This document shows, in pieces, positions 26,134-38,338 of a stretch of DNA of 64,000 nucleotides; position 1 is the first letter of the stretch; each line of letters begins with the position of its first letter. Made by a program: the position numbers and the translations under genes. The notes beneath the pieces were generated by a model. That model worked only from the letters and a program-made list of their open reading frames with translations, did not search any database and was not told the origin of the DNA. Where the stretch lies: positions 6,510,495 to 6,574,494 of the forward strand of contig SSBO01000003.1 in assembly GCA_005281725.1 (NCBI GenBank), in the 5' to 3' direction. This DNA comes from Wuchereria bancrofti (taxonomy: Eukaryota > Nematoda > Chromadorea > Rhabditida > Onchocercidae).

Positions 26134-27333
26134 TTAAAGTCGCTGCTGATACATTTTATGGAATGATTTGACAGATTTAGTATTTTACAGACAAAAAAAA
26201 TGCCACACCTTCTGTGCTTTCTTTTTCCAATCGAATCTGAGTGGAACATTTTTATTATAAATTTAATTTTATCATAGTTTAGTTTAAAAAATATATATGC
26301 TGTGTATACAGAGAGATCATATTGACACTGATCTTTCATTTATTACTATCAATGAAATACTTCCACATTGTCATTGATTGTCATCTTTTCCATACTAACA
26401 TCAAATAATCGAAATCAAACGGAATGTCTGAGCTACGTTTGCTAGTTCCGGGATAGTGACGGATGTTGTACGTTAGAGACCCACTTACGTCCTTGTACCA
26501 AGATTTTCCGGAAACTTTTGTCACAATTCCCACCAATAGTGTACGATTTAAATTCTGATATTTATGCTGTATTAGTTAGACTTCATTCAAAAAAAAGCAA
26601 TTTCATGCCTCAAATATTAATTCATCAGATCTACTAAAAATATATCGGAAGGTCCAAAATTTGTAAGCTTCCGATCTATTAGCAATAAAGCGATTTTTAG
26701 TCTAAAGAAAACTTTACATTTTGGAAATACACTCGACATGTCATGTGTACATACTACAGATAACATCGAGAAGGCCTTCATCATATGATGCCCACCACTG
26801 ATAAAATTGCATTAGTATTAAGATACTTAACATTTGTCATCCACTTTTAATCTTACAATATTTTTGATTCGGCACAGCTCAACAGAGGTAGAAATTCGAC
26901 ACTTCATAGTACGATATAGTCAATTAATACACTTGAATACTTTATAAACAATATTGTCTTGAATACAGACAGTGTTCCGTTGACTCGTTGTTTTTATGTC
27001 GCGATATTTAAGATTAGAACACTCTGTTGAGTCGACACTTATAATTCGTAGTTAGCCAATGCGATTTGAAAATTCTACATTACATGTTAAACAAAATGAA
27101 GCTGTAAAAATCATGTCTTTTTCAAAAATTTGAGAAAGCGTAAATATATCCTGAATATCTGCACCGTGAGTTAGCAATTACAACACAATGATCTCTATCC
27201 GAAAATTTCTGTATTGTTCGAGGATAAGTTTAACACCATGATTATTATTGATAAACTCGAGTAGGACGTCAACGAAGTGCAATAATACTCCTGATAAGAT
27301 TGTCCACTTATCATTATCACTCTCGGTATTCAT
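26134..27333 (-). CDS. Unrecognised nine-exon gene or decaying gene downstream of OST-alpha
   Basis: Proposed exons, high to low: 27333-27237, 27158-27079, 27021-26941, 26901-26857, 26797-26755, 26675-26635, 26554-26396, 26236-26189, 26145-26134. All phases agree, giving 201 residues. Coding-like stretches include KWTILSGVLLHFVDVLLEF, FTASFCLTCN, CSNLKYRDIKTTSQRNTVC, WWASYDEGLLDVICNRKL, RTLLVGIVTKVSGKSWYKDV, GSLTYNIRHYPGTSKR and SSDIPFDFDYLML. The CxxC and scattered cysteines could bind zinc, and the V-G-I-V-T-K-V-S-G-K-S-W-Y-K run resembles an OB-fold strand; both are guesses. Oddly, exons 1-4 share one frame broken only by TAA, TAA and TGA, so the three intervening 'introns' (78, 57 and 39 bases) are multiples of three. 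It may be a live gene with tiny introns or a pseudogene. The ATG lies 54 bases below the OST-alpha stop. The last exon (QRL then stop) is the least certain. Confidence 0.45.
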
Positions 27334-27387
27334 CACTTATCATTCGAAAGCCTTTTGCATTTTATAAAATTAAATATAAGCTAGCTA

Positions 27388-29941
27388 TTAAGCTAATACA
27401 ATCACGTCAGTTTCACGATTACTTAGAAGACTTTCTTGAGTCAATCTGGATTGCATATCGTTGCTTTCCTTAGAACCGTACAAATCGAATAAAGCGCTTC
27501 GAGAAGGTGCAACCATAAAAGATATAAACAGTGATAACAATAACATTTCCACGATAATTACAAAGTTACATATAACTGAAATGCAAAGCACTGGAACCAA
27601 AATATCATCGTTCTTTTAATGCAAGTTAAAATTGTGAAAATCCGAAAAATCGGGTAGTAAACATGTATTTTTGAAAACATGTATTTTTGAATTCTAGTGA
27701 TTTAAAGTCCATCATTAAAAAAAAAAAACTTGATTTTTTTTCTCATTTGTCTCATTATTCCAAACAAGAAATGTACAAACAAGAAATATATTTATTATTT
27801 GTTATTTTTTATTGAGGTATATTCATCTTAAATGTTTCAGCTCTAACAATCATTAAAAAACTTTCAGTAATGATTATTACTGAAAGAATTTAAATTTTTT
27901 GAACATAAAACCAACATAGAGTGGAATATGAAATGATTAAAATTCCAACTTACGCCGAGCATTATCAAGCGCGGATAGCAATGGACCACATTTTAAAACA
28001 TTAAATCGTATCAAAATATTCTCAAATATTATTGGCTGTTGAGCAGTGAAAAATAGAAGTGCAATGTCAACAACTCGAAATATTGTCATAAATCCGTAAT
28101 GTCGAAGTTTATCCTTAAAATCGCTTTTTCTTTATTGAAAAAAGGGTAGAAAGCAAAGAGAAATCACCATAATATGTTAATTACTTACGGAAGTTAGACG
28201 AGCTAATGTATGAACACCAAAAATAGCAAGTAGCAGAGAAGCAACAGAAATCGTTTCACTGAAGTGTATGTATCTGAAAGAATCAATTTTTGAACAAATC
28301 AAACAAATGGCCATATTTTGCAACACAGTTGCTGGCATAGACGAAAGAATTATTGCTTCTCTCGACATTAGCAATGAGAGAAGCAATTTCTTAAAAATTT
28401 ATATGAATACATTGTTTCTAGTAGACTACAGCATCAAAAGACAGATAATTTGCATGAAAACAATCAATGACAGTTAAGTTTAGAGGTACCAGTTGCCAAA
28501 CTATTACTGCGTATTGTAAACAACAGAAAAAATTGAATACTTATTAGCAGCTTCACGCCATTCTGCGATCGCAATAACATTAAACGTAACGATCATCGCG
28601 CGAACCACTGGAGCCTGTAAGACTAACCATTCCAATTGTCGCAAATTTCGCCTGGAGTTGAAATATTTCTAAAGATTATGCTGAAAACAAATTCGTCTCA
28701 AATTTTCAAAAAGAATAAAAAATTCAACAACTTACACGCTACTTTTTGCTTTTGGTAAAAATGAACAGCAACAACAAAACGGTGGACTCTGGAAATCAAT
28801 TGACTTCTTGTCCAATAGAAGTATGGTTGCGAATGCTTCACGACTACCGAACAAATGGTTTATCAATGAAATAAGTATAAATAGGCATGTCAAGAAATAA
28901 AGAACGCCAAGTGAGGACAACACCATTGATGTACGTGGTGATATCATACCGATATAGCAGCACATCGTTGATACCTTTAAATGTTGGGGAATAATTTTCT
29001 TACAATGTAAATCACTATCGTTTACTATTATTAAATGAATTCGTATTCTGTAAAGTAAAATTGCACAAAGTATCAAAAGAGATAAGTTGTTTCAAATTTT
29101 TTTGGATCAAAAGAGTTGGAACAAAGAGCACTAGAATACACTTATCATGCAGTTCCCCTTTATGGAAAGATTGAAATTGTACCATTATTGTGAAAATAAG
29201 AAAATACGGTTAAAATTATGAAGTTAGTACCGCATATCATGGAAAACCTTTAAATTTCGTCAAGTAGTATTTGCAGTCTGAACCAAAAATTAAACTGAAA
29301 ATTTACCGGAAATAATGATAGTAAGAAATAAAGTTTGTTTTGTCGTTTCTCTTCAGCTACATACATCCATACATAAAACCAATGAACAGCTGCTAAGAAC
29401 AATACAATAAAAGTAAAAACTGACGCAAATAGTATTAGAATGAATTGAGCACCGTTTACATCTGAAACAAGAAAGAGACAAACTTCGACCTTTTCTTTGC
29501 AATAGCAAATGTTACATCCATCTCCCACTCTTCCTAAAAACTTTCCTTAGACACTCTATCATGTCCTTCTGATTTTCGAGCTATTACTCATTCTCTTATG
29601 CTTTTTCTGTTTTATTTATTAGACCGTAACATATTCTTTACCTATCTCTTGTAATGAATGGAAAAACTGAAACGAAGTTCATCATATCAACTGTTGAGAG
29701 TACCATTAAATTGTTTCTATTAATTCACTAGCTAGTACGAAAACTAAATAAGCCAGGAATTCCCATAACATTAGAATTAGAAAGTGGACAAAATTTCGTT
29801 GTCTAGAAGAAGTGGACAAATTAACTTACTTTTGATAAAAAAATATGCAGATGGCTGATCTGATAACGAAGTACAGTTCCGACCGGAACTAGACCAGTCC
29901 GTTAGTTCGAGTATTTTCTTTGTTAGTTCATCAAATTTCAT
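27388..29941 (-). CDS. Organic solute transporter alpha (OST-alpha family)
   Basis: Seven exons, high to low: 29941-29830, 29461-29307, 28974-28736, 28651-28541, 28273-28189, 28113-27954, 27575-27388, giving 349 residues with continuous phase. OST-alpha proteins are seven-helix plasma-membrane carriers that, in vertebrates, export bile acids and steroids with OST-beta. Nematodes have several members, some acting in cilia and in glia of the sense organs. Seen here: an extracellular N-terminus with the N-glycosylation site NCTS, then hydrophobic helices beginning near AQFILILFASVFTFIVLF, CCYIGMISPRTS at the second, and the family's cysteine cluster FQSPPFCCCCSF at residues 150-161. Later come APVVRAMIVTFNVIAI, LLAIFGVHTLARL and FRVVDIALLFFTAQQPIIF, and a polar tail with an acidic/Ser-rich stretch. 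A TTGGCAG acceptor five bases 5' of the ATG suggests trans-splicing. It may head an operon with the unknown gene below it. Confidence 0.9.
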
Positions 29942-32475
29942 ATTCACTGCCAAAAAAAATTTTTCATATTCAGTCCCCACGAAGTGGCAGTGGTTATTTT
30001 GAATTTCTTTTCTAAGGAATTTGGAGAAACACTAAAAATAAGAATTAAACGTCAAAAGTATTGATGGTTAGGAAGAAGAAATGAAAGATGAATGTCATCA
30101 CAAAGTGATATGACAATCATCGCCTGTTATCTTCAGAAAATCAAAATTGGATGGGCAACACTGAAGAAAAAACACAACAGATGAAATAAATTGAAAAATA
30201 GAATTTAGTATTTTAAAATATGCTAAATGACTTAGTCGTATAAAAATCGGAAAAAAGAGATAATAAGCACAATAGGAGATGCAATTTCCGGCAACTGTAT
30301 CCGAATTACAGATCGGATGCTAAACCGGTAGCAAAAAGATATCAAATGTTGTGCAATGAACAGTTGCGATAATCACATGCTATCGCCTGATCTTCCGGCT
30401 GTCGGCCATTAACGAACAGCACAAAAGATAAAAGAGTACCAAACTATTTTGTTTATTAAAGGAACACTTTCTGAGAATTGAATGAACAAGGAACAACTGA
30501 GCATTCCTAAATTTGCAGGATGTGACAATAGCACATTTAGCACTGACTACTGTTAGAGAAAAGGACGCCAAATGCTGATAATATTACAATCAAAATGTTG
30601 CAGTGGAGTAATGGTAAGGATGGCTGATAAGCGACAGCCTAAGCAAGAGGTCACGACGGATGAACTGGAGTGATGATGGTAAGGATAGATGTCATATCAT
30701 CTCCTGCACTGCCCGCAGCGAAGGGTAAAGAGTTATCCCGGGGAAAGCAATTGGTATATCATTGTAGTAGAGATTAGAAGTGCAGAAATCAGGCAGAAGA
30801 GATAGCAGAGAATGGTAAGAGGATGTGGGGAACCATCGATAAAGAGAGGAATATTTTGAACAACAGTGAGAAAAATGAAATGAACGGAATTCATCTGAGT
30901 GACATTAGAAATGAATTTCATATCATAAAGTTCACAAATGCATTCCCTACTGACATATATATTTCTTGGGTTTTCACCCGGGACAATAGATGGAAAATTA
31001 CAGCAGAGAAAATAAAATCTGTCAAGGTCATAGTTCATAGAGGAGGAAAATATGGTTACAGCTTACATCTAAACAAAGAGACAATGAAATGGCAAAGGAA
31101 TATGAACACTTCACCTTCCCACCTCTCTTGCCTTGTATCGCAATTTTGAAAACTCGAGAAGATGTATCGATCCTATCCCAGTCCACAACGTCATCCTTCA
31201 GACTTCCCGTCATAAGCAGCTCATCAGCCATCGATCTGCGATGAAAGCTTGCTAATATATACATGTGTGTGCAAGCATGCATCTGCATGTTGCATTATGC
31301 ATGTTCCTCTCCATTTTCCATCAGAAAAGATGTGTGCTGTGAATGCTTGTGGTAAAGTAAAAGAAACTAAAATGAATCATTTCATACTTCATTCCACGCT
31401 TGTATTCTGGCGTGACACATATCGTTGGTCCTCTCTCTCTCTCTCCCTCTCTGTCTCATATTTTGTCTACTCACATTTTAAATTTTAGTGAAATGTAAAG
31501 TTAGAGTACTGAATAATTCAGTAAGATGAAAGCGTTAGGTTAGGAGTATATTAAGGAGCAGTTATATGTGTGTTAGGAAAGGTTTACTTTCAAATAATGG
31601 AAGAGATAATGATTTTAACAAATTAGTTGAAAGGAATAGATCAGCTATGGAATATGCTGGATTAGAAGCACTGAAAGTTGATTGTCACATCTCTCAGTAA
31701 GTATCGATCTGATCAATATTAACTGTATGATAGTAATCATTCTTACAATATCTTTGCTCTGATTATTACATTAAATATTTATGTGATCGTTTAATTGCTA
31801 AAAATTGAAAATGGAATTTTTTGTCAAATTGAGTTGAAAGAGTGAAATCAAATCAAATTGATAATTTAGTTGTGATGCGGAACGGTTAAATGTTGTTAAG
31901 TAGTACGACAAGCACAACACTTCTTGTTTATATTTTATAGCAAAGGAAGAATAAATGTATTACAAAAATGAGCAAAAAAAAAAAAAGTGAAAAGAAAACT
32001 GAAGAAGAAAGAGAGAAAAAGAGAAAATAGTAATAAATGGATCTTTCAAATTTGCGACTTTTTTTTCTTCATTTAGACAATATTTGCGACAAAAAAAAAT
32101 TTATACAATTGATAGATACTTCCCTTTAATTTTTACATTTGATCTACAGTTAAAATTTGTTAGATGACTTCCGAAATCAGTGATAATTTCGAATAAATCT
32201 CATATTACTGATTAGATAAGATTCTCGAAATGTAGGGTATTTGATAGTATCTTATAGCATCCAAATTAATTTATAGATAACAGATCCAAAATTTTTTTGT
32301 AGAAACGGAAAAATGATTGAGAACATCGAACTAATAAACATATATTGTGACATTCCTAGCTTAAAATAAGTTTTTAGCTGGAAAAGTTTGTTAAAATTCC
32401 ATGGAAAAAACTTTGCATCAGTAAAGAAAGTGCGAGTAACAACTTATCACATATAATCTAAAACTGCTAAAATGA
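29942..32475. other. Intergenic region between OST-alpha and the channel gene
   Basis: Contains a less A/T-rich stretch at about 30.3-31.45 kb with open frames of about 100 codons on both strands, for example + strand 30823-31149 and - strand 31038-30733. It ends in a short (CT)n tract near 31433-31450. No family was recognised and no splice model could be built, so it is left uncalled. Confidence 0.45.
29946..29947 (-). promoter_or_regulatory. Probable trans-splice acceptor of the OST-alpha gene
   Basis: On the - strand, a T-run followed by GGCAG ends at 29947, five bases before the ATG at 29941-29939. No coding exon was found above it. Confidence 0.45.
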
Positions 32476-35400
32476 TTAAGTAATTTCGGCGAACCATTCT
32501 GATTTTGTACGATCGCATTCGACATCTTCCATTTTGACATGCATGTTGGGATATAACAGGAAATAGAATAAACAAAATGACATGAATGCTATCAGAAAGA
32601 TCATCTGAAAATATACCATTATGACATTAGTAAGACATTAATTAATGTTATTGACAGAGTGACCGATTCATTGGTTTTCAATTGAATGGTTTGCTACGGT
32701 ATTAAAATCTCATTAATAAGACATAAGACCAGTAACGATGCATTACATTTTATTTTCTTAAAAGCAATAATAGTTTCTAAAAAATTGTCAAAAATTATCA
32801 AATTTAAAAATTTGTTTCCGATTTATAATCTGTTGTAAAAATTAATCTTAATTTGTTTCCGATAATTTGACAGAGAACAAAAAAAAAGAAAAAAAAACTA
32901 AAAACAGAGCAAAATGCTGTCTGTCTCATTACTAATTTTCTAATCGAAGCCTTACTTACTTGAATGCTATAAATTCGAAAAAAAAAACTTAAAACTCATT
33001 AAAATTTTCTTTTTGTTCTTGTTTTAGCTGAATATTTCCATTGGTCACTCGAATAAGCTAATAATGAGTCGTTATAAAAAGATAAATCACTCCAAAATCA
33101 ATAGATTCTCGCAAGAGAAATAACGATGAATACGACAAATGATTCAAACCTGAGATATCCAATGGAACATCTGTATTGACCTTTTTGATAATCGACAATT
33201 ATCCAACAAATATTTTAAAGTGAAACATCGTAACTGTCGTCGTTTTTCCAAATAGTGATCTAATTCGCATGGATCATTCATTGAGATTGATGTGTGTGAA
33301 TTAGACAAACGACAAGATCTACAATCAAAATGTAAAATGTAAGATAATTTCTCGGGAAGTTCTTTGGAGCGTAGTCTAACAAATTGCTGAATTAGTAGTT
33401 CACATGACTATTCTGCTATGCTACTTGTTTTTGGCACCAAATTGTTCAAAAATTTGCATATTTTATTACCATAATTTGTGAATACTACCAGTACCTTCGC
33501 TGCAAAGAAGATAAATCAAAATCGATACAAGTCGTCCGTGATGATGCGACAACAATGCCAGGCTCATTAAATGTATCATTTGTGGCCATATTAACTTTTG
33601 CTAGCATCGATGCAACCATGGAGGATCGCTTTCTGCACCGATTTTCAATCAATGTTCCATTTTTGTTTACTCGACTATTGCATGAGTTAAATCTACCAGA
33701 AAAGACATAATTTGCTTTCAATTAAAACTGACGACAAATTTAATATCATTTTAATACTATGACTATTTTTTGCCATCTAATTACTATAATGGCAAAGTGA
33801 CAAAATGAATTTAAGGTTAACTTAATAGAATAACCTGTCTTTATTAAGCTTCTGCCGCATAAATTTTACAAAAGCAATCTTGATCAAAGATAAAAACACA
33901 GCCATAAAGCATACACCTGAAAATAGCTTGCATTATGAAATTTTAAAAATTCGGAATTTATTAGCAAGATCATACGAAACCACAACATATTACTTTTGAT
34001 GTTACTAAAATTCCGACGAGAAGATAGGAACAAACCAAGATAGATATCCATGGCTTTGATATAGCTTACACGAGGCATCATCTCATTGTATGAAAATATC
34101 AAAAATGTTATTGCCAGTATGATTGAAACCATATCCTGAAATTTATTTCTATTTAATTTCAATGCGAAACTTTCAAATTTAACATACTTCTCTAACTTCG
34201 TTGAATTCGTTGAATTTACTGAAATGTAGCAAATTTTAAATATATATAAGTTGTGATTATAACAGAAAATGCTAGAATTTATTAGCCGGAAAAAAATTTT
34301 GCCTGAAATTCAGTCTCGCTTTCCATCCATAATGAGACCCATGAGGTGATGACAACTGCCGTGGATGGGACTACCAATTGGATTAGACAAAATCCCGATG
34401 AACGATCAAACACAAAACATACATAAAGTCTGCTGTAATTACCTAAAGCAATACATTTATATAAAATAAATTTGTTCTTTGTGATTAACGGAAACATTTT
34501 CATCTCGAATAAACTTACGATATAACCCCTTAAATGTATAATTCAAAATTCAAAGCTTAAATTTGAAGAATTTTCAGACTCAAACTTACTATATTTAATA
34601 AGAGAGAGCAAATAATCATTAAACTAGCCTGTAGCATAATTTTCAATAACGCTCGTCACATAAGCTTCTTTGATCTGGAAATCCGGCAACCGGATTTTGT
34701 GCAGCAGTAGCGGTGCTTTGACGTCTTTGGACCAAGAATATCGCACACGATCTGCTGTATATCCATCTGCAAATAATTAAATTTCTATTAAAATCTCAAT
34801 TCAACATAAATCATATAACTTTAACTTATTTAATTAACTTTTTTTTTTAAATAAAATGTAAGATTGAAATGCTTTTTGTTCACATAACATCTCTTAACGT
34901 TTTTTCTTTCTGCAAATAGGAATAACAAACAGTAGGGTCAAATGTTATTAAACTAACAACTTTCGATGCCAAGTTTGCACAATTGTGAATCAAATGGGAA
35001 AAGTGTAAGGTCCATTGGACATTCGGCCACGATGGAAATACGCCTACTGTAGAGAACTGTACCATCTTCACTCAACCTGAACAGGACATTTAAGAAAAAG
35101 GCAATAAGGCCACAAATCATCTATAGGATTTTTCAAGCGATGACCTCAAATATGATAGACATGACCTCAGATAGAAATTGACCCATTTCCTACATGACTG
35201 CCATTTATCACTCTCCTTATCACATGTTGCACATGTAGACTTCTCTATTCGAAATGACACTATTTCTTAATTGTCAACTTCTTCAATTTGTAAAACGTTA
35301 AATAGTAGGAGACTTTTGACCTCAGCAAAGAACGATGTGAAATTGAATGTTTTTGCGGATTCTTGGAAGCGACCGCATTTGGCATGAATGTGTCCGGATG

Positions 35401-37178
35401 CCATAAGAAGTTGATATAACTTTCATGTAGTGATATCTTCCGATCTTTGAAATGATTCTTATAACGCAATCTCTTGTCCAGCCATGATTCACGATAAAAC
35501 AATTCAAGAGCATAGTCCTTAATTATTTTATAGACAAGTGTAAAATCTGTTACAATACTTTTGAAAAGACCGATGAAATGAAACCTTCACTATTCCAAAC
35601 ATCCAAACACCGGTTCAGAAATGATAATATATTCAGTTTTAGAAGATAAGAAATATTTAAGAAAAAAATTTAAAAGAAATAAGCAACTAAATTCTCATAC
35701 CATAGTAACTTCAGAAACAGCTCGAATATTACTAACAACAATTGATACATTAATAATAACCGCTTCTGCAAATACAACTAAGTTCTCATACCAGTCGCTG
35801 GGAAAACTATTCAATTAATATTTAAAAAAACTTATATTAAACAATTTCATAGATTCTTAGCTGGAGCATCTAAATATTTATCTTGAAAATGTTATTTGAT
35901 TAAAATAAAAATGAATTAAACTGAAACAATGTAAATCAACTTAACCAAATGGAATAGCAAACCTCCGTTATCATTTTCCGGTTCTTTCCGATGATCGTAA
36001 TCAGTGCGAACAAGAAAATGAAAAAAATCGCTCGTTTGGCTGTAATTTTTCAAAAGTTTCAGTCCCCAAGAAAAAATGAAAAATAAACTTATTCAAGTTT
36101 CTCGTTAGGGATGAAAACACTTCTTTTATGGCTGAGTTAAAACTTCACAATTTAACTGTAAATTATTCCGTTTTCAGAACTAACAATCAAAAACATAGTT
36201 CCGATTTGGAGAGAAAATTTGAATTTCTTTTATAAAAGCTAGGATATTAGAAATCAACTTTATCATGGCCTCCAAGAACTTTCACTATAATTACTCCATG
36301 CAAGTTTCGTTGAACTTGCAAAGGATAAAAAAATGCTTAGTAACAAGTAGAAGTTATTTCAGGAGAAAAGCCAATTATTGAAACGATTTCCTGAGAATGT
36401 TATCATAAAAGCGATAAATGGATAGTTGATGCATTTTGCTGCAAAAGCTTTTAAGTGCAGTTGAATTGCAATCTAGCATACACTACATGCATGTTTAGGG
36501 GTATAGGATGGAATAATGGAAATGGACAAATAAAAAAGTTAAAGAGAAAAACAATATTTGCAAATTGGAGAGCATTAAACGAAATAACAAAATAAAGTGA
36601 TTAAAAAAATTGAAATTCAATAGATCAATCAAATATAATGTAATAGAATGATCTTTGTACTTCAAATTCATCTGATACTAACAGAATCAAATAGTAAAAA
36701 AAATGAAAAGTAAAGTTTCTATATGGGTAAAATAGATGGGAAAGATAGATGGGTAAAATCAGCTTGAAAGTTATACTTTCCGCTAATGCCGTTCCGGTAG
36801 TATGTAGACCATTGTATAGCAGAATCATCATCGGTCATAATGTCGTATAACCCATCTGATTTTTTAACATTAGAAGCATGGAAGCCTGCTGCTGCAATCT
36901 GAAAGAAATGACAATCTTTTTAAATTTGATTTTTTCAAAAAATCTTGAAATATTGTTGTTTGAGCATTTGATTAAGATTACCCGAAAGATTGATAATTAT
37001 GCTTTGTTCAGTCGTTATCATGCATATAATCTTTTTTATTACTTTACAGAAATAGTATAACGATAGATAAAAGTAATAAAAGCAATTTATGAGAAATTAA
37101 TTGCACCTGACTTGTTCCATTCACCAACAGTGATATCCAAAAATGAATCACAGCTATCATTACTGCCAACGAATACAT
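32476..37178 (-). CDS. Cys-loop ligand-gated ion channel subunit (ACC/LGC-46-like)
   Basis: Thirteen exons, high to low: 37178-37112, 36891-36777, 36039-35963, 35765-35701, 35517-35321, 35076-34961, 34766-34625, 34432-34303, 34135-34036, 33916-33835, 33692-33495, 33318-33150, 32604-32476, giving 528 residues. It should be a pentameric neurotransmitter-gated channel at the cell surface. Seen: signal peptide ([13 protein letters not shown]), the ligand-domain strand [26 protein letters not shown], and the Cys-loop C193[14 protein letters not shown]207 with its 13-residue spacing. TM1 follows DRSSGF near 273, then TM2 [18 protein letters not shown] (304-321), TM3 starting [12 protein letters not shown], a Cys/Ser-rich intracellular loop (about 357-486) and TM4 [19 protein letters not shown] (487-505). 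The pattern is closest, in my judgement, to nematode acetylcholine-gated chloride channels. The usual PAR motif before TM2 is missing. The intron after TM1 needs a GC donor. The first exon junction (donor GTCAGG) is the weakest part. Confidence 0.88.
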
Positions 37179-37200
37179 TAACTTTTATTTTAGTTACATT

Positions 37201-37202
37201 AC
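37201..37202 (-). promoter_or_regulatory. Possible trans-splice acceptor of the channel gene
   Basis: On the - strand TTTGCAG ends at 37202, 23 bases before the ATG at 37178. It may accept a spliced leader or end a 5'UTR intron. Confidence 0.35.
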
Positions 37203-38338
37203 TGCAAATGATGAATGACGCAATTCATCACGGTTTTCGGCTAGAAAATAGCAATTTTCAGCAAAGAGAACAATTCAGAAAGTGAAAAATAAGGGAACAG
37301 AACAAGGAAAATGTGAAAATGAAAAAGTTATATAAATCAATGATAGATGAAATTATACGGTTAGTGCAGAAATTGTGCTGATTCGAGTGGGAAAATGAAA
37401 AATTTAAATAAAGCAAAGTTTGAAAATCAACAAGATTTCATTTGAAATTTATTATTTGCGTTTTACTTCATTCGATTCAGCCTTAAATGTTTCATTACAC
37501 AAAAATTCGTTGATTTAAATAGAGAGGTACCTTTTATAGCAATTAGAGCAATTAGCAGTGAGTTCATTAGATTTATTCATTTAATTAATCGGAAATTATC
37601 TCTTTCGGATGACATAATGTCACCTTTATAATCAATCATGATTGTATTGTCGATTGGATTGATTTTTGAGCAGACAGTTCTAAACATTAAAAAAAATTAA
37701 TACCTCTTATAATTTATAAGAAAGTGTACTAATAGACTACAAATTATGCTATTATTCCATTTCATAGCAGAAAAGCAAGAAATTTTACGGAGCAAACTCT
37801 TAGTGTATTTACTGTACTGTACGATAGAATGATTCACGGAGAAGCATATATTCTAGATTTTAAGGACTAGAAATATAACATAATTAGTTATCGATGCTTA
37901 TTCAATAGATTAATTTCTACTTTCTAACAATTTGAATAATGAATAATGAATATTAGTCAGTCAATCAAGTAATTATCAAATTCACAATTAACGCGATTTA
38001 TTCTAAATTGTAGGCAAACGTTAAACACATTTAGTAAAAAAAATTAGTAAAGGAGCATCTTTCCATAAGACAGATAATTTTTTAAGATTATCATTTTCTA
38101 ATAATAATGGCAATTTAATTTATTTTTCTAATTAAGTTTAACAAATTGGGATATTAGATGAAATATATGCTTAATCCAATTTCTTCGAATATACTTTTTT
38201 TCAGCAGTATTTTCACCACTATTTCCCAGTCTCTTTGAAATGTTTATTGAATTTTAAGTTCGATACTTTAGCAATTTGGAACGAAATTTAATGCAATGAA
38301 ACACATCAAATTTAGCGAACGATTGTTATTTTAGTAAA

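Noticed and set aside
33134..33149. A 16-base microexon in the channel gene
   Set aside because: It would need a 31-base intron. Extending the previous exon to 33150 (ending HWISQ before a GTTTGA donor) keeps the phase and fits TM4 better.
35322..35513. 63-codon - strand frame beginning [11 protein letters not shown]
   Set aside because: Out-of-frame shadow of the channel exon at 35517-35321.
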